64,000 bases of DNA from JAIESQ01 sp964495375. Its GTDB lineage: Bacteria; Planctomycetota; Planctomycetia; Pirellulales; JAEUIK01. The notes beneath the pieces were generated by a model. That model saw only the letters and a program-made list of their open reading frames with translations. It was not told the DNA's origin and ran no database searches. The stretch spans positions 1 to 64,000 of the forward strand of contig CAZBWM010000034.1 of assembly GCA_964495375.1 (NCBI GenBank), read 5' to 3'. How positions within the stretch are numbered: the first letter of the stretch is position 1; each line of letters begins with the position of its first letter. Positions 37,601-45,098 of this stretch are shown piece by piece. The translations under genes were made by a program, and so were the position numbers.

Positions 37601-40600
37601 ACGTACGTCATTTCGTACTTTGCACCGAACGGGCATTACTCAGTGACGCGATCGGGACTGCGCCAGGCGTCGTCCGAGTACTCGCTCACTTCGCTGGGAA
37701 GCGACGACACCCCCAACGGGCTGTTCAAATACACGGCCGCGGGATTCCCCAGCGACACTTACGACCAGGCGAACTACTGGGTTGCGCCGGTCTTCGTCAG
37801 CAGCTTCATCGAGAGCATGAGCCCGCAGGCGGGGGATACGAACTTCGCGGCCGATGCGCCGATCGTGATCAAGTTTGCCCGGCCCGTCGATGCGACGACC
37901 GTGAATTCGAAGACCATCTCGTTGTTCATCTCGACGCCTTGCGGTCTGGGAGGTTGCGCGACTTGCATGTGCTCGCGGGCCGTGCTGATTTCGGCCACGG
38001 TGAGCTACGACGAAAACACCTACACGGCGACGATCGTGCCCAATGCGCCGCTCGTGGCCGGGGGGACTTACACGCTCTCCGTACGCGGTCGCGCCGGCGG
38101 CGTGCTCGACGAGGACGGCAACGCGCTGGCCAACGACGTGTTCGCGACGTTCTCTACCGTGGCGCCGATCGCCGCCTCCCAGAGCGTGTGGTCGAGCACG
38201 ACGACACCGCAGATCGTCGATTCCGGGGACGGCGGCGCCGTCGAGCTCGGCATGAAGTTCAGCGCGACCGCCAACGGCTTTGTCACCGGCGTTCGCTTCT
38301 ACAAGGGAGCGGCCAACACCGGCACGCACGTCGGCAACCTGTGGAGCGCCGATGGCACCCTGCTGGCGACGGTGACCTTCACTGGCGAGAGCGCCAGCGG
38401 CTGGCAGCAGGCCAGCTTCAGCAAACCAGTGTCGATCCAGGCGAACACCACGTACATCATCTCGTACTACGCTCCGAAGGGGCACTACTCGATCGACCCG
38501 TCGGGGCTGGCATCGACGATTCAGTCGGGGGCGTTGACCGTCACCGGTGGGAGCACGACGGGCGTGTTCCGCTATGGCGCTTCAGGCTTTCCGACCGATA
38601 GTTATCAGTCGAGCAATTACTGGGTCGATGTCGTCTACGTTGAATCGCTCGTGACGTCGATCACGCCGGTGCACGGCGCAACACTGGCTGCGACCACGAC
38701 CACGGTGAAGGTCGCGTTCAACAGCGCGATGGATCTGGCTTACGTCAACGGCGCGACGATCCGCCTGGTCCACCCCAACGGCAAGAATGTCGCGGCCACG
38801 GTCGCTTACGATCCGCAAACGAACATTGCTACGCTCTCGCCCGTGGCGCCGCTTTTCGGTGGCGCGACTTATACGGTGGTCGTCAGCGGCGGCTCGACCG
38901 GTGTCCGCAACGCTGAAGGACACGGCCTGCCGGCTGACATGACGACGACCTTCAGCACGTCGACCACGTTGGCGGCCAGCCTGTGGACCACGGCTGCTTT
39001 GCCGGCGGTGGCCGACAGCGGCACGAGCACTGCGATCGAGGTCGGCACCAAGTTCCGTTCGGATGTCGACGGCTACGTGACGGGCATTCGCTTCTACAAG
39101 AGCGTGCCCAACACCGGCACGCACGTCGGCACGTTGTGGAGCAGCGACGGCACGAAGCTGGCCACGGTGACCTTCAGCGGCGAAAGCGCGTCGGGCTGGC
39201 AGACGGCCACTTTCTCCAACGCCGTGACGATCACAGCCAACACCACCTACGTCATCTCCTACTACGCGCCGCGAGGGCACTACTCGGTCACCAACTCGGG
39301 CCTGCTCAGCGACATCAATCCAGGCCCGTTGCACACGGTGGAGGATGGCGCGAACGGTGTGTTCCGCTCCGGTTCGACTGGTTTCCCGACGCAGAGCGAC
39401 CGATCGAGCAACTACTGGGTCGACGTACTGTTCATCAAGTCGCCGATCGCGTCTATCTCGCCAGCGACGAGCGCGACGAATGTGCCAGTCGACAGCGCGC
39501 CGAAGATCACTTTCTCGGTCGACATGAATGCGGCGACGCTCACGGCCGCGAATCTCCGCTTGCAAGACGCCAGTGGCGACCAGGTGGCGGTCTCGTTCTC
39601 CTACAACGCCACGACTCGCACCGCCACGCTAACGCCGACTTCCACGCTGTCCAATAGCACGGTCTACACGGTGACGGTCGTGGGTGGCGTAAGCGGCGTT
39701 CGCGATACGTCGGGCAACGCCGTGCCGGTGAATGTGACATCGTCGTTCACGACGGCGCCGGTCGCGCCGGCCACTTACAGCGTGTGGGGTGGTACGGGAA
39801 CTCCAGCGATTGTCGACGTCGGCGACTCGTCGGCGTTGGAAATCGGCATGAAGTTCCGCGTCACGGCCGACGGCTTCATCACCGGTGTCAGTTTCTACAA
39901 GGCGGCCGCCAACACCGGCACGCACACCGGCACCTTGTGGAGCAGCACTGGCACGAAGCTGGCCACGGTGACCTTTACCAATGAAACCGCCTCCGGCTGG
40001 CAGACGGCGACCTTCTCGAACCCCGTGGCGGTGACGGCCAACACCACCTACGTCGTTTCGTACTACGCCCCGAAGGGTCACTTCTCCGTCACCAACAACG
40101 GGCTGGCGACCACGGTGACCAACGGGCCGATCCAGGCGCTCGGCTCGGGGGTCGACGGTGGCAACGGCGTCTACCGCTACGGCACGTCGGGCTTCCCGAG
40201 CTCAACTTACCAGGCGAGCAACTACTGGGTCGACGTCGTCTTTGTGAAGTCGCCAATCGCTTCGGTGACACCGAGCAGCGGCGGCACCGGAGTCGCGCTG
40301 AACGGCGCGATTACGGTCGTCTTCAACACCGAGATGAACGCGGCGACGATCAACAGCTCGACGATCGTGCTGAAGACTACTTCCGATATCGTTGTACCTG
40401 CCAACGTGTCTTACAACGCCACGACGCGCGTGGCGACGCTGACGCCCAGCGCCCCACTGTCGTACTCGACGCAGTACACCGTGACGGTTGTGGGGGGCGC
40501 GAGCGGCGTCAAAGAGAAGCTCAACTACACGATGCCGGTGTCGTTCACTTCGAGCTTTACGACGGTCGCGCCGCCGAGCGTGTCGAGCATCTCGCCGAGC

Positions 40601-41704
40601 GCCAACTCGACGAACGTCGCCATCACTAGCACAATCACCGTCGTGTTCGGCCAGGCGATGGACGCCACGACACTGACGGCTGCGAACTTGAAACTACAAG
40701 ACGCCAGCGGCGCCCAGGTGGCGGTCTCGTTCTCCTACAACGCCACGACTCGCACCGCCACGCTAACGCCGACTTCCACGCTGTCCAATAGCACGGTCTA
40801 CACGGTGACGGTCGTGGGTGGCGTAAGCGGCGTTCGCGATACGTCGGGCAACGCCGTGCCGGTGAATGTGACATCGTCGTTCACGACGGCGCCGGTCGCG
40901 CCGGCCACTTACAGCGTGTGGGGTGGTACGGGAACTCCAGCGATTGTCGACGTCGGCGACTCGTCGGCGTTGGAAATCGGCATGAAGTTCCGCGTCACGG
41001 CCGACGGCTTCATCACCGGTGTCAGTTTCTACAAGGCGGCCGCCAACACCGGCACGCACACCGGCACCTTGTGGAGCAGCACTGGCACGAAGCTGGCCAC
41101 GGTGACCTTTACCAATGAAACCGCCTCCGGCTGGCAGACGGCGACCTTCTCGAACCCCGTGGCGGTGACGGCCAACACCACCTACGTCGTTTCGTACTAC
41201 GCCCCGAAGGGTCACTTCTCCGTCACCAACAACGGGCTGGCGACCACGGTGACCAACGGGCCGATCCAGGCGCTCGGCTCGGGGGTCGACGGTGGCAACG
41301 GCGTCTACCGCTACGGCACGTCGGGCTTCCCGAGCTCAACTTACCAGGCGAGCAACTACTGGGTCGACGTCGTCTTTGTGAAGTCGCCAATCGCTTCGGT
41401 GACACCGGCGGCGGGGGCTACGGGCGTTGCCCGGACGGCGAGCATTTCGATCGCCTTTGGCGTGGAAATGGATGCGTCGTCGCTCAACAGCACCAGCTTA
41501 CAACTGCGAAACGCCTCGGGGACGTTGATCCCGATCAACGTCGTCTATAACAGCACGACCCAAACCGTCGTCATTACGCCGGTAACTCGGCTGGCCAGGG
41601 CCACGACGTTCACGATGACCGTCAAGGGAGGAAGCAGTGGTATTCGCGATCGGTTCGGCAACCTGCTGCCGGCCGACGTGAGCTGGTCGTTCAAGACTGC
41701 TTAA
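34634..41704 (+). CDS. Giant exported protein, tandem paralogue
   Basis: The 2356-residue protein is a paralogue of the preceding giant protein: MRLSWLRAHFARPSGHTVSK, then RRRLRIEALEARHMMS, a dimethylformamidase-like domain (RIDIYRMGYYNGDGARL, SVGHDEYWSAEQR, FFTGNDVFWKVRY), an Ig-like domain, six DUF4082 modules (near residues 636, 899, 1184, 1449, 1716 and 2094) and seven SbsA-type Ig domains. The fifth and sixth DUF4082 regions are identical because of a 694-bp perfect direct repeat. The second SbsA-type Ig domain carries a CGLGGCATCMC insertion (about residue 1103) in a repeat region otherwise free of Cys. The stop codon overlaps the 3' end of the convergent sulfatase gene by 14 bases. Confidence 0.88.
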   Translation: MRLSWLRAHFARPSGHTVSKQPAPRRRRLRIEALEARHMMSGLSIVAENQLTGTPQSVWDVSAYISDSIQGYTDNVSYNLGETVNFKIDTDASTYRIDIYRMGYYNGDGARLVASLDGLFGYQQPDALRDLTTGLIDAGNWSVSASWNISSSLTSGVYLADLIRTDGVVGANQAIFIVRDDASTSEMLFQTSVSTWQAYNTWGGSSLYTDNTGLLAADRAYAVSFNRPYEGGLQFFTWEYPMVRFIEANGYDVSYTTNIDTDRLGYTLLNHETFLSVGHDEYWSAEQRQHVEAARDAGVNLGFFTGNDVFWKVRYANSIDGSGTPYRTLICYKESLANNKIDPWGEVWTGTWRDSTYSNTSDGGIPENALTGTLFTSIYIGTPGTSLEVSAADGQLRFWRNTDVATLAPGQSVVLGDYILGYEINEDVDNGFRPAGLMNLSTTSIDVPLKLYDAANGYLPGTAVHSMTLYRAASGALVFSAGTIQYSWGLDSVHEGPATTPDLRLMQATVNLFADMGARPGSLLAGLIDSEQSTDYTAPTSQITSLVNGGTVVANGAVFITGTARENGGGVVAGVEISLDGGVTWRKANGRENWSYEWTPSTQGGYYLLTRAVDDSGNIETPLVGVSVEAVGASGQLSLWNHWNLPAVASNADPLAVEVGTRFSSTVAGFVTGIRFYKGDLNIGTHRGHLWSSNGTLLATVTFTSETVDGWQTAMFDSAVAIQANTNYVISYTAPLGRYAVTQNYFPNGGISSGTLRATAGVYSYGLNTFPTSTYQASNYWVDPIFSTTNAVITPAANAEYVDRDTAIKVVFNTAMTASSINASTVQLLDSTGAVVPATVSYNANTRTVTLTPSSSLLAGMSYTVVVRGQTSGVKTSGGVALGRDISSSFKTAAPSAGPEQTLWADEVPETVDGGDGSAIELGMRFQTNVSGYITGVRFYKSAANTGLHTGSLWSADGKLLASVNFTNETASGWQQANFAVPVYIQADTTYVISYFAPNGHYSVTRSGLRQASSEYSLTSLGSDDTPNGLFKYTAAGFPSDTYDQANYWVAPVFVSSFIESMSPQAGDTNFAADAPIVIKFARPVDATTVNSKTISLFISTPCGLGGCATCMCSRAVLISATVSYDENTYTATIVPNAPLVAGGTYTLSVRGRAGGVLDEDGNALANDVFATFSTVAPIAASQSVWSSTTTPQIVDSGDGGAVELGMKFSATANGFVTGVRFYKGAANTGTHVGNLWSADGTLLATVTFTGESASGWQQASFSKPVSIQANTTYIISYYAPKGHYSIDPSGLASTIQSGALTVTGGSTTGVFRYGASGFPTDSYQSSNYWVDVVYVESLVTSITPVHGATLAATTTTVKVAFNSAMDLAYVNGATIRLVHPNGKNVAATVAYDPQTNIATLSPVAPLFGGATYTVVVSGGSTGVRNAEGHGLPADMTTTFSTSTTLAASLWTTAALPAVADSGTSTAIEVGTKFRSDVDGYVTGIRFYKSVPNTGTHVGTLWSSDGTKLATVTFSGESASGWQTATFSNAVTITANTTYVISYYAPRGHYSVTNSGLLSDINPGPLHTVEDGANGVFRSGSTGFPTQSDRSSNYWVDVLFIKSPIASISPATSATNVPVDSAPKITFSVDMNAATLTAANLRLQDASGDQVAVSFSYNATTRTATLTPTSTLSNSTVYTVTVVGGVSGVRDTSGNAVPVNVTSSFTTAPVAPATYSVWGGTGTPAIVDVGDSSALEIGMKFRVTADGFITGVSFYKAAANTGTHTGTLWSSTGTKLATVTFTNETASGWQTATFSNPVAVTANTTYVVSYYAPKGHFSVTNNGLATTVTNGPIQALGSGVDGGNGVYRYGTSGFPSSTYQASNYWVDVVFVKSPIASVTPSSGGTGVALNGAITVVFNTEMNAATINSSTIVLKTTSDIVVPANVSYNATTRVATLTPSAPLSYSTQYTVTVVGGASGVKEKLNYTMPVSFTSSFTTVAPPSVSSISPSANSTNVAITSTITVVFGQAMDATTLTAANLKLQDASGAQVAVSFSYNATTRTATLTPTSTLSNSTVYTVTVVGGVSGVRDTSGNAVPVNVTSSFTTAPVAPATYSVWGGTGTPAIVDVGDSSALEIGMKFRVTADGFITGVSFYKAAANTGTHTGTLWSSTGTKLATVTFTNETASGWQTATFSNPVAVTANTTYVVSYYAPKGHFSVTNNGLATTVTNGPIQALGSGVDGGNGVYRYGTSGFPSSTYQASNYWVDVVFVKSPIASVTPAAGATGVARTASISIAFGVEMDASSLNSTSLQLRNASGTLIPINVVYNSTTQTVVITPVTRLARATTFTMTVKGGSSGIRDRFGNLLPADVSWSFKTA
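39580..40273 (+). repeat. Perfect 694-bp direct repeat, copy 1
   Basis: Bases 39580-40273 appear identical to 40714-41407 (offset 1134). The unit covers part of an Ig domain, a whole DUF4082 module and the start of the next Ig domain. Sequence diverges at once at both ends (agcagc versus gcggcg on the right). Confidence 0.85.
40714..41407 (+). repeat. Perfect 694-bp direct repeat, copy 2
   Basis: Second copy of the unit at 39580-40273. The lack of even synonymous changes indicates a recent duplication or ongoing gene conversion. Confidence 0.85.
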
Positions 41705-43076
41705 CGCGCGAAGGCACCGAAGCGTCGGTCGATTCGGCCGGGGCGGCGCCACGATTGCGGCGACGGTTGGGGCGCTGCCCGGGCTTGATGTCGGGGACCG
41801 ACGGGGGGGCTTGTTCGGCGTTCCAGGCTTGCCAGAGCTTCAATAGCTCGGCGGCTTTGGCGGGCTCGCTGGCCGCGAGGTTGTTCTTTTCGCCAAGATC
41901 CGCGGCCAGGTTAAAGAGCAACGGCTCGCTGCCGCCATCGCGCCCGACCACCAGCTTCCAATCACCGTGACGCACGGCCCACTGCTGGCCGAAGCGCCAG
42001 TACAGGGTCTCGTGCGGCGTGCCCTGGGCTGCGCCGCTGAGGTAAGGGAGCAAATCGAGCCCGTCGAGCTTCCAACTCGGCTCGACCTCGCCGCCGGCCG
42101 CTACGATCGCGGTGGGAAGAATATCGAGCTGAATGATCGGCTTCTCGTAAGTTTGGCCCGGCTTGATATGTCCTTTCCACTGCACGGCGAAAGGCACCCG
42201 TACGCCTCCCTCCCAGGTCGTGGCTTTGAAGCCGCGCAAGGGGCCGTTGCTCGAGGTGGTTTGCAGGGTGGGGCCGCCGTTATCAGCCAAAAAGAAGATC
42301 AGCGTGTTTTCTTCTTGACCGAGTTGGCGGACTTTGGCGAGCACCTGGCCGACCGCGTCGTCCTTGGCTGACATCATGGCGGCGAAGGCGCGACGCTTTT
42401 CGTCGGCGATACCAGCAAAGCGATCGAGGTACTTCTGCGGCGCTTGCAGCGGTGCGTGCTGCGCATTGAACGGCAGGTACAAGAACCAAGGCTGATCTTT
42501 ATGCGCGTCGATGAACTGGACCGCGCGCGTGGCGTATTGATCGGTCGTGTAGAACTTCTCGTCGCTTACCTGCTGCACTTCGTTGGAGACGCGGCTGTCG
42601 ACGAAGTTCGTCGGGTGAAAGTAGGGGGTGTTGGCCAGCGTGCCATAGAATTCGTCAAAACCGCGCTGCCCGGGGCGATATTCCGGCTTGTCGCCCAGGT
42701 GCCATTTGCCGACCGCCGCCGTGGCATAGCCCAGACTCTTCAGGCGATCGGCGATCGTTATCTCGTTCAGCGACAGGCCGAGCTGCCGGGCCGTGCTGTT
42801 GAATTCATGACCGAACCGCGTTTGATAGCGACCCGTCATCAGCCCTGCGCGCGTGGGGCTGCAGTAGGGTCCCGACACGTAGCCCTGCGTGCAGCGAACG
42901 CCGTTGTGCGCGATCGAATCGATGTGCGGCGTGGGGATATCCTTGGCGCCTTGAAATCCGTACTCGCCCCAGCCGACGTCATCGGTGAGAAAGATGATGA
43001 TATTCGGCTTGGCGGCCGCCGTGGCGGATGCCGTACTTAGAACTAGCGCCACGATCGTCGCCAGGAAAGCTCGCAC
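41691..43076 (-). CDS. Secreted sulfatase (arylsulfatase family)
   Basis: The 461-residue enzyme has a cleavable-looking signal peptide (MRAFLATIVALVLSTASATA) and begins its catalytic domain with KPNIIIFLTDDVGWGEYG, whose aspartates bind calcium. The active-site motif is GPYCSPTRAGLMTGRYQTRFG-type: CSPTR gives the cysteine that is oxidised to formylglycine by a maturase, followed by AGLMTGR. VGKWHLGDKPEYRPGQRGF and FFLADNGGPTL are also typical. It should cleave sulfate esters, perhaps of algal polysaccharide, outside the cytoplasm; the substrate is unknown. A basic, Arg-rich C-terminal tail overlaps the convergent giant gene. No maturase gene is nearby. Confidence 0.95.
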   Translation of the reverse strand: MRAFLATIVALVLSTASATAAAKPNIIIFLTDDVGWGEYGFQGAKDIPTPHIDSIAHNGVRCTQGYVSGPYCSPTRAGLMTGRYQTRFGHEFNSTARQLGLSLNEITIADRLKSLGYATAAVGKWHLGDKPEYRPGQRGFDEFYGTLANTPYFHPTNFVDSRVSNEVQQVSDEKFYTTDQYATRAVQFIDAHKDQPWFLYLPFNAQHAPLQAPQKYLDRFAGIADEKRRAFAAMMSAKDDAVGQVLAKVRQLGQEENTLIFFLADNGGPTLQTTSSNGPLRGFKATTWEGGVRVPFAVQWKGHIKPGQTYEKPIIQLDILPTAIVAAGGEVEPSWKLDGLDLLPYLSGAAQGTPHETLYWRFGQQWAVRHGDWKLVVGRDGGSEPLLFNLAADLGEKNNLAASEPAKAAELLKLWQAWNAEQAPPSVPDIKPGQRPNRRRNRGAAPAESTDASVPSRVKQS

Positions 43077-43625
43077 GGTTTCGATCTCCTGATGGTTGCG
43101 GTCGAAGAAAACTTCGACGGCTTAGGTCTTTGATTCAGTTGCGAAGCAATTGTGATTTCATTGCAGTGCGCAGTGCAGGGACACAAGGCACTGGCGATTT
43201 TAGATTGCTCGCGCGCGGGGTCCAGCAGTTTCAACCGACGAACGAGCCGAAAGTGCCGATGAGATTTCGCGGGGGGGCCGCATGTTTGCTGGCTCGTAGG
43301 CATGCGGTGCGAGCGCGCGGAACAAAACACGGGACGCGCGGGGAAAGTGCCGGCCATCGCATTTGATCGCCCTAGCAAAGGTTATGGCCGCGAGAAAATC
43401 GGCGAACGACTTTTATTGCAAGCCGATGATCGTGGACAGGTGCCCGAGAAGAATTCAGGCGAGCATTGGGCCTGCGATTTAGTTCGGGCAATCGAGCGGC
43501 GATCGCACCGCAGGCACCCGCAGGCTTCGCCCGGCACCCGACGCCACCCGACGGTGCCGCGACGAGCTGCCGGTGAGCGTGTGAACGGCCTGGAGCGGTC
43601 GTTCAATCAAGCGCTGTCAAACGAG
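43077..43625. other. Gap between sulfatase and tRNA-Ser
   Basis: No gene, terminator or repeat is convincing in these 549 bases. They should include the sulfatase promoter, which I cannot place. Confidence 0.4.
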
Positions 43626-43707
43626 CGGAGGGCACGGGACTCGAACCCGCAACCCCTTGCGGGGCACGACATTTCCAGTGTCGCCGCTAGCCATTCGCTT
43701 ACCCTCC
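43626..43707 (-). tRNA. tRNA-Ser(GGA)
   Basis: The 82-base cloverleaf has a 7-bp acceptor stem GGAGGGT/GCCCTCC with one G-U pair and discriminator G, the anticodon arm CGACA-CTGGAAA-TGTCG giving anticodon GGA (serine, UCC/UCU codons), a type II variable arm CCCC-GCAA-GGGG, and the T arm GCGGG-TTCGAGT-CCCGT. The 3' CCA is not encoded; the bases after the discriminator read CTC. Confidence 0.95.
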
Positions 43708-43834
43708 GAAGCGGCGGGCCGATCGCGGGCTTTTGAAGCACACAACGGCCAATCGTTCGCTGTCGATCAAAGCTACCACATGGCCGGCTGGCTGGCCAAG
43801 GAGCCGTGTACCGCCCCGGGCCCCCGAAGGCGCA

Positions 43835-43876
43835 ATAAAAAGGCGCCGGGGAATCCATCTCACCCGGGCGCCTTGG
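43835..43876 (-). terminator. Terminator of the Cys-rich mini-protein gene
   Basis: On the minus strand AAGGCGCC-CGGG and CCCC-GGCGCCTT pair (8 bp plus 3, one bulge) and are followed by TTTTTATT. It lies 58 bases after the stop of the gene at 43934-44299. Confidence 0.75.
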
Positions 43877-43933
43877 GAATATTGCCGAAACGCCTTCTGC
43901 GTTCCTTCAGGCGGCGATCCGCACTGACAAGGG

Positions 43934-44299
43934 CTAGCGAGCGGCCGAGGTGGTCGTGCGCTGGGCCGTCTTGCTGGGGGTGCTGGCCGTACGGCTCTTG
44001 GTGGTCGGAGCCGGCTTGGTGGCCTTGGCTACGGCCGGAGCCTTCTTGGCGGGGCGGGCGGCGTACGTCGCGCCGGTGCTACCAACCGCGGCCGTGCAGG
44101 AGCCATCGGCACAAACTGGGGCCGACGCGCAGCTACCGCACGAAGCCGGAGCACAGCTATCGCAGGCCGGGGCGGCACAGCATGGCGGCGGGCAGGCCGG
44201 AGCACAGCAACGGCGGCGGCGGCAACGAGCCGAAGCGTCGTTCGAAAGCATCACTAACGCGACCAGCCCCACTCCTGCGATCATCAGAACTTTCTTCAT
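43934..44299 (-). CDS. Cys-rich exported small protein
   Basis: The 121-residue protein has a signal peptide (MKKVLMIAGVGLVALVMLSN, cleavage after DASA). The mature part opens with a block of 12 cysteines in about 46 residues (RCRRRRCCAPACPPPCC, then CDSCAPASCGSC), then a Lys/Ala/Thr-rich basic tail (PAKKAPAVAKATKPAP). No known metal- or redox-protein family is recognised; it may be a disulfide-linked wall or surface component, as cysteine-rich proteins are known in planctomycete envelopes. It has its own promoter, 5' hairpin and terminator, so it is a monocistronic and possibly abundant transcript. Confidence 0.8.
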   Translation of the reverse strand: MKKVLMIAGVGLVALVMLSNDASARCRRRRCCAPACPPPCCAAPACDSCAPASCGSCASAPVCADGSCTAAVGSTGATYAARPAKKAPAVAKATKPAPTTKSRTASTPSKTAQRTTTSAAR

Positions 44300-44348
44300 C
44301 GTACAAGTCTCCGTAGTCGAGGTTTCCTATCCTCCGAAAAAACAAATT

Positions 44349-44413
44349 CCCAATTGGTCCGCGTCCGAACCAGTTGGGAGTCGCCATTAGAGGGAAGCAG
44401 ATTCAAAAGTCAA
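44349..44413 (-). promoter_or_regulatory. Promoter and 5' hairpin of the Cys-rich gene
   Basis: Minus strand TTGACT (44413-44408) and TCTAAT (44391-44386), each 5 of 6, are spaced 16 bases. The predicted start near 44379 falls at the edge of a 9-bp stem (44370-44378 with 44349-44357), so the mRNA would begin with a hairpin, a known mRNA-stabilising arrangement. Confidence 0.5.
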
Positions 44414-44532
44414 GCAAACTGCGCAGAATGCGTTGACTGCGTTGACTTTACGGCCAATTGAATTGCGCCGATAAGTGGGTGCTAGGCGTGCCCGCCAGCG
44501 GCAAAACCAAGGCGGTCAAACGGCTTACGACC

Positions 44533-45081
44533 TTAGCTGGCTGACGGCTGGGACCGCTCAGAAAATTGCCGCCACGCCAAAAAAGTCAGTCCCGAAAGCA
44601 CCGCGTAGGCCACCATGCCGACCAGATAGAGGTGTCGGGTGCGTACCGTGAGGTCGAGCAGCGGGAGCACGACCCGCCCGTCGTGGCAAAGCTTGCAGAT
44701 CAACCGACCCGACCCGGGGATGTCCCAGATCCAAATGCTGAAGGGGAGAAAGCTGACCCAGAAGGGGGCCGCCAGTAGGCGGACGAACTCCAACCGTAGC
44801 CCGGCGAACCAGACGAGCACGGCCACCACGAGGGCCACGTACAGCGATGGATCGCCCGAGAGCCAGAGCCGCAACCCCTCGAAGTTGTAATCCGTGGCAT
44901 TGAAGTGGTTTAGCATGCAGGTGGGGCGGAAGAAAATCGCGTGATGCAGCACCGCGGTAAGCGGGATCACCAGCAGCACGCAAAGTGTGCCCCACCAGGC
45001 GCGGCTGGCCCGATCGGCGGCAGCGATGGGGGCGGCCGGCGGCCAAAGGATGCCACGAACGACGGCGATAGCTGATGACAT
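44533..45081 (-). CDS. Small integral membrane protein of unknown function
   Basis: The 182-residue protein has about four membrane helices: WWGTLCVLLVIPLTAVLHH, SLYVALVVAVLVWFAGLRL, APFWVSFLPFSIWIWDIPG and LVGMVAYAVLSGLTFLAW. A GSGRLICKLCHDGRVV segment holds a CxxCH sequence in a loop; this is a haem c-type motif, but such an isolated site near a helix end may be chance. It starts 17 bases after the glutamine-synthetase-like gene, so it belongs to the same transcript. No transport or enzyme family was recognised. Confidence 0.75.
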   Translation of the reverse strand: MSSAIAVVRGILWPPAAPIAAADRASRAWWGTLCVLLVIPLTAVLHHAIFFRPTCMLNHFNATDYNFEGLRLWLSGDPSLYVALVVAVLVWFAGLRLEFVRLLAAPFWVSFLPFSIWIWDIPGSGRLICKLCHDGRVVLPLLDLTVRTRHLYLVGMVAYAVLSGLTFLAWRQFSERSQPSAS

Positions 45082-45098
45082 AGAGGGTGACGCCCAGG

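Noticed and set aside
31000..41700. CRISPR-like repetition
   Set aside because: The periodicity comes from DUF4082 and Ig domain modules in open coding sequence, with repeats of hundreds of bases.
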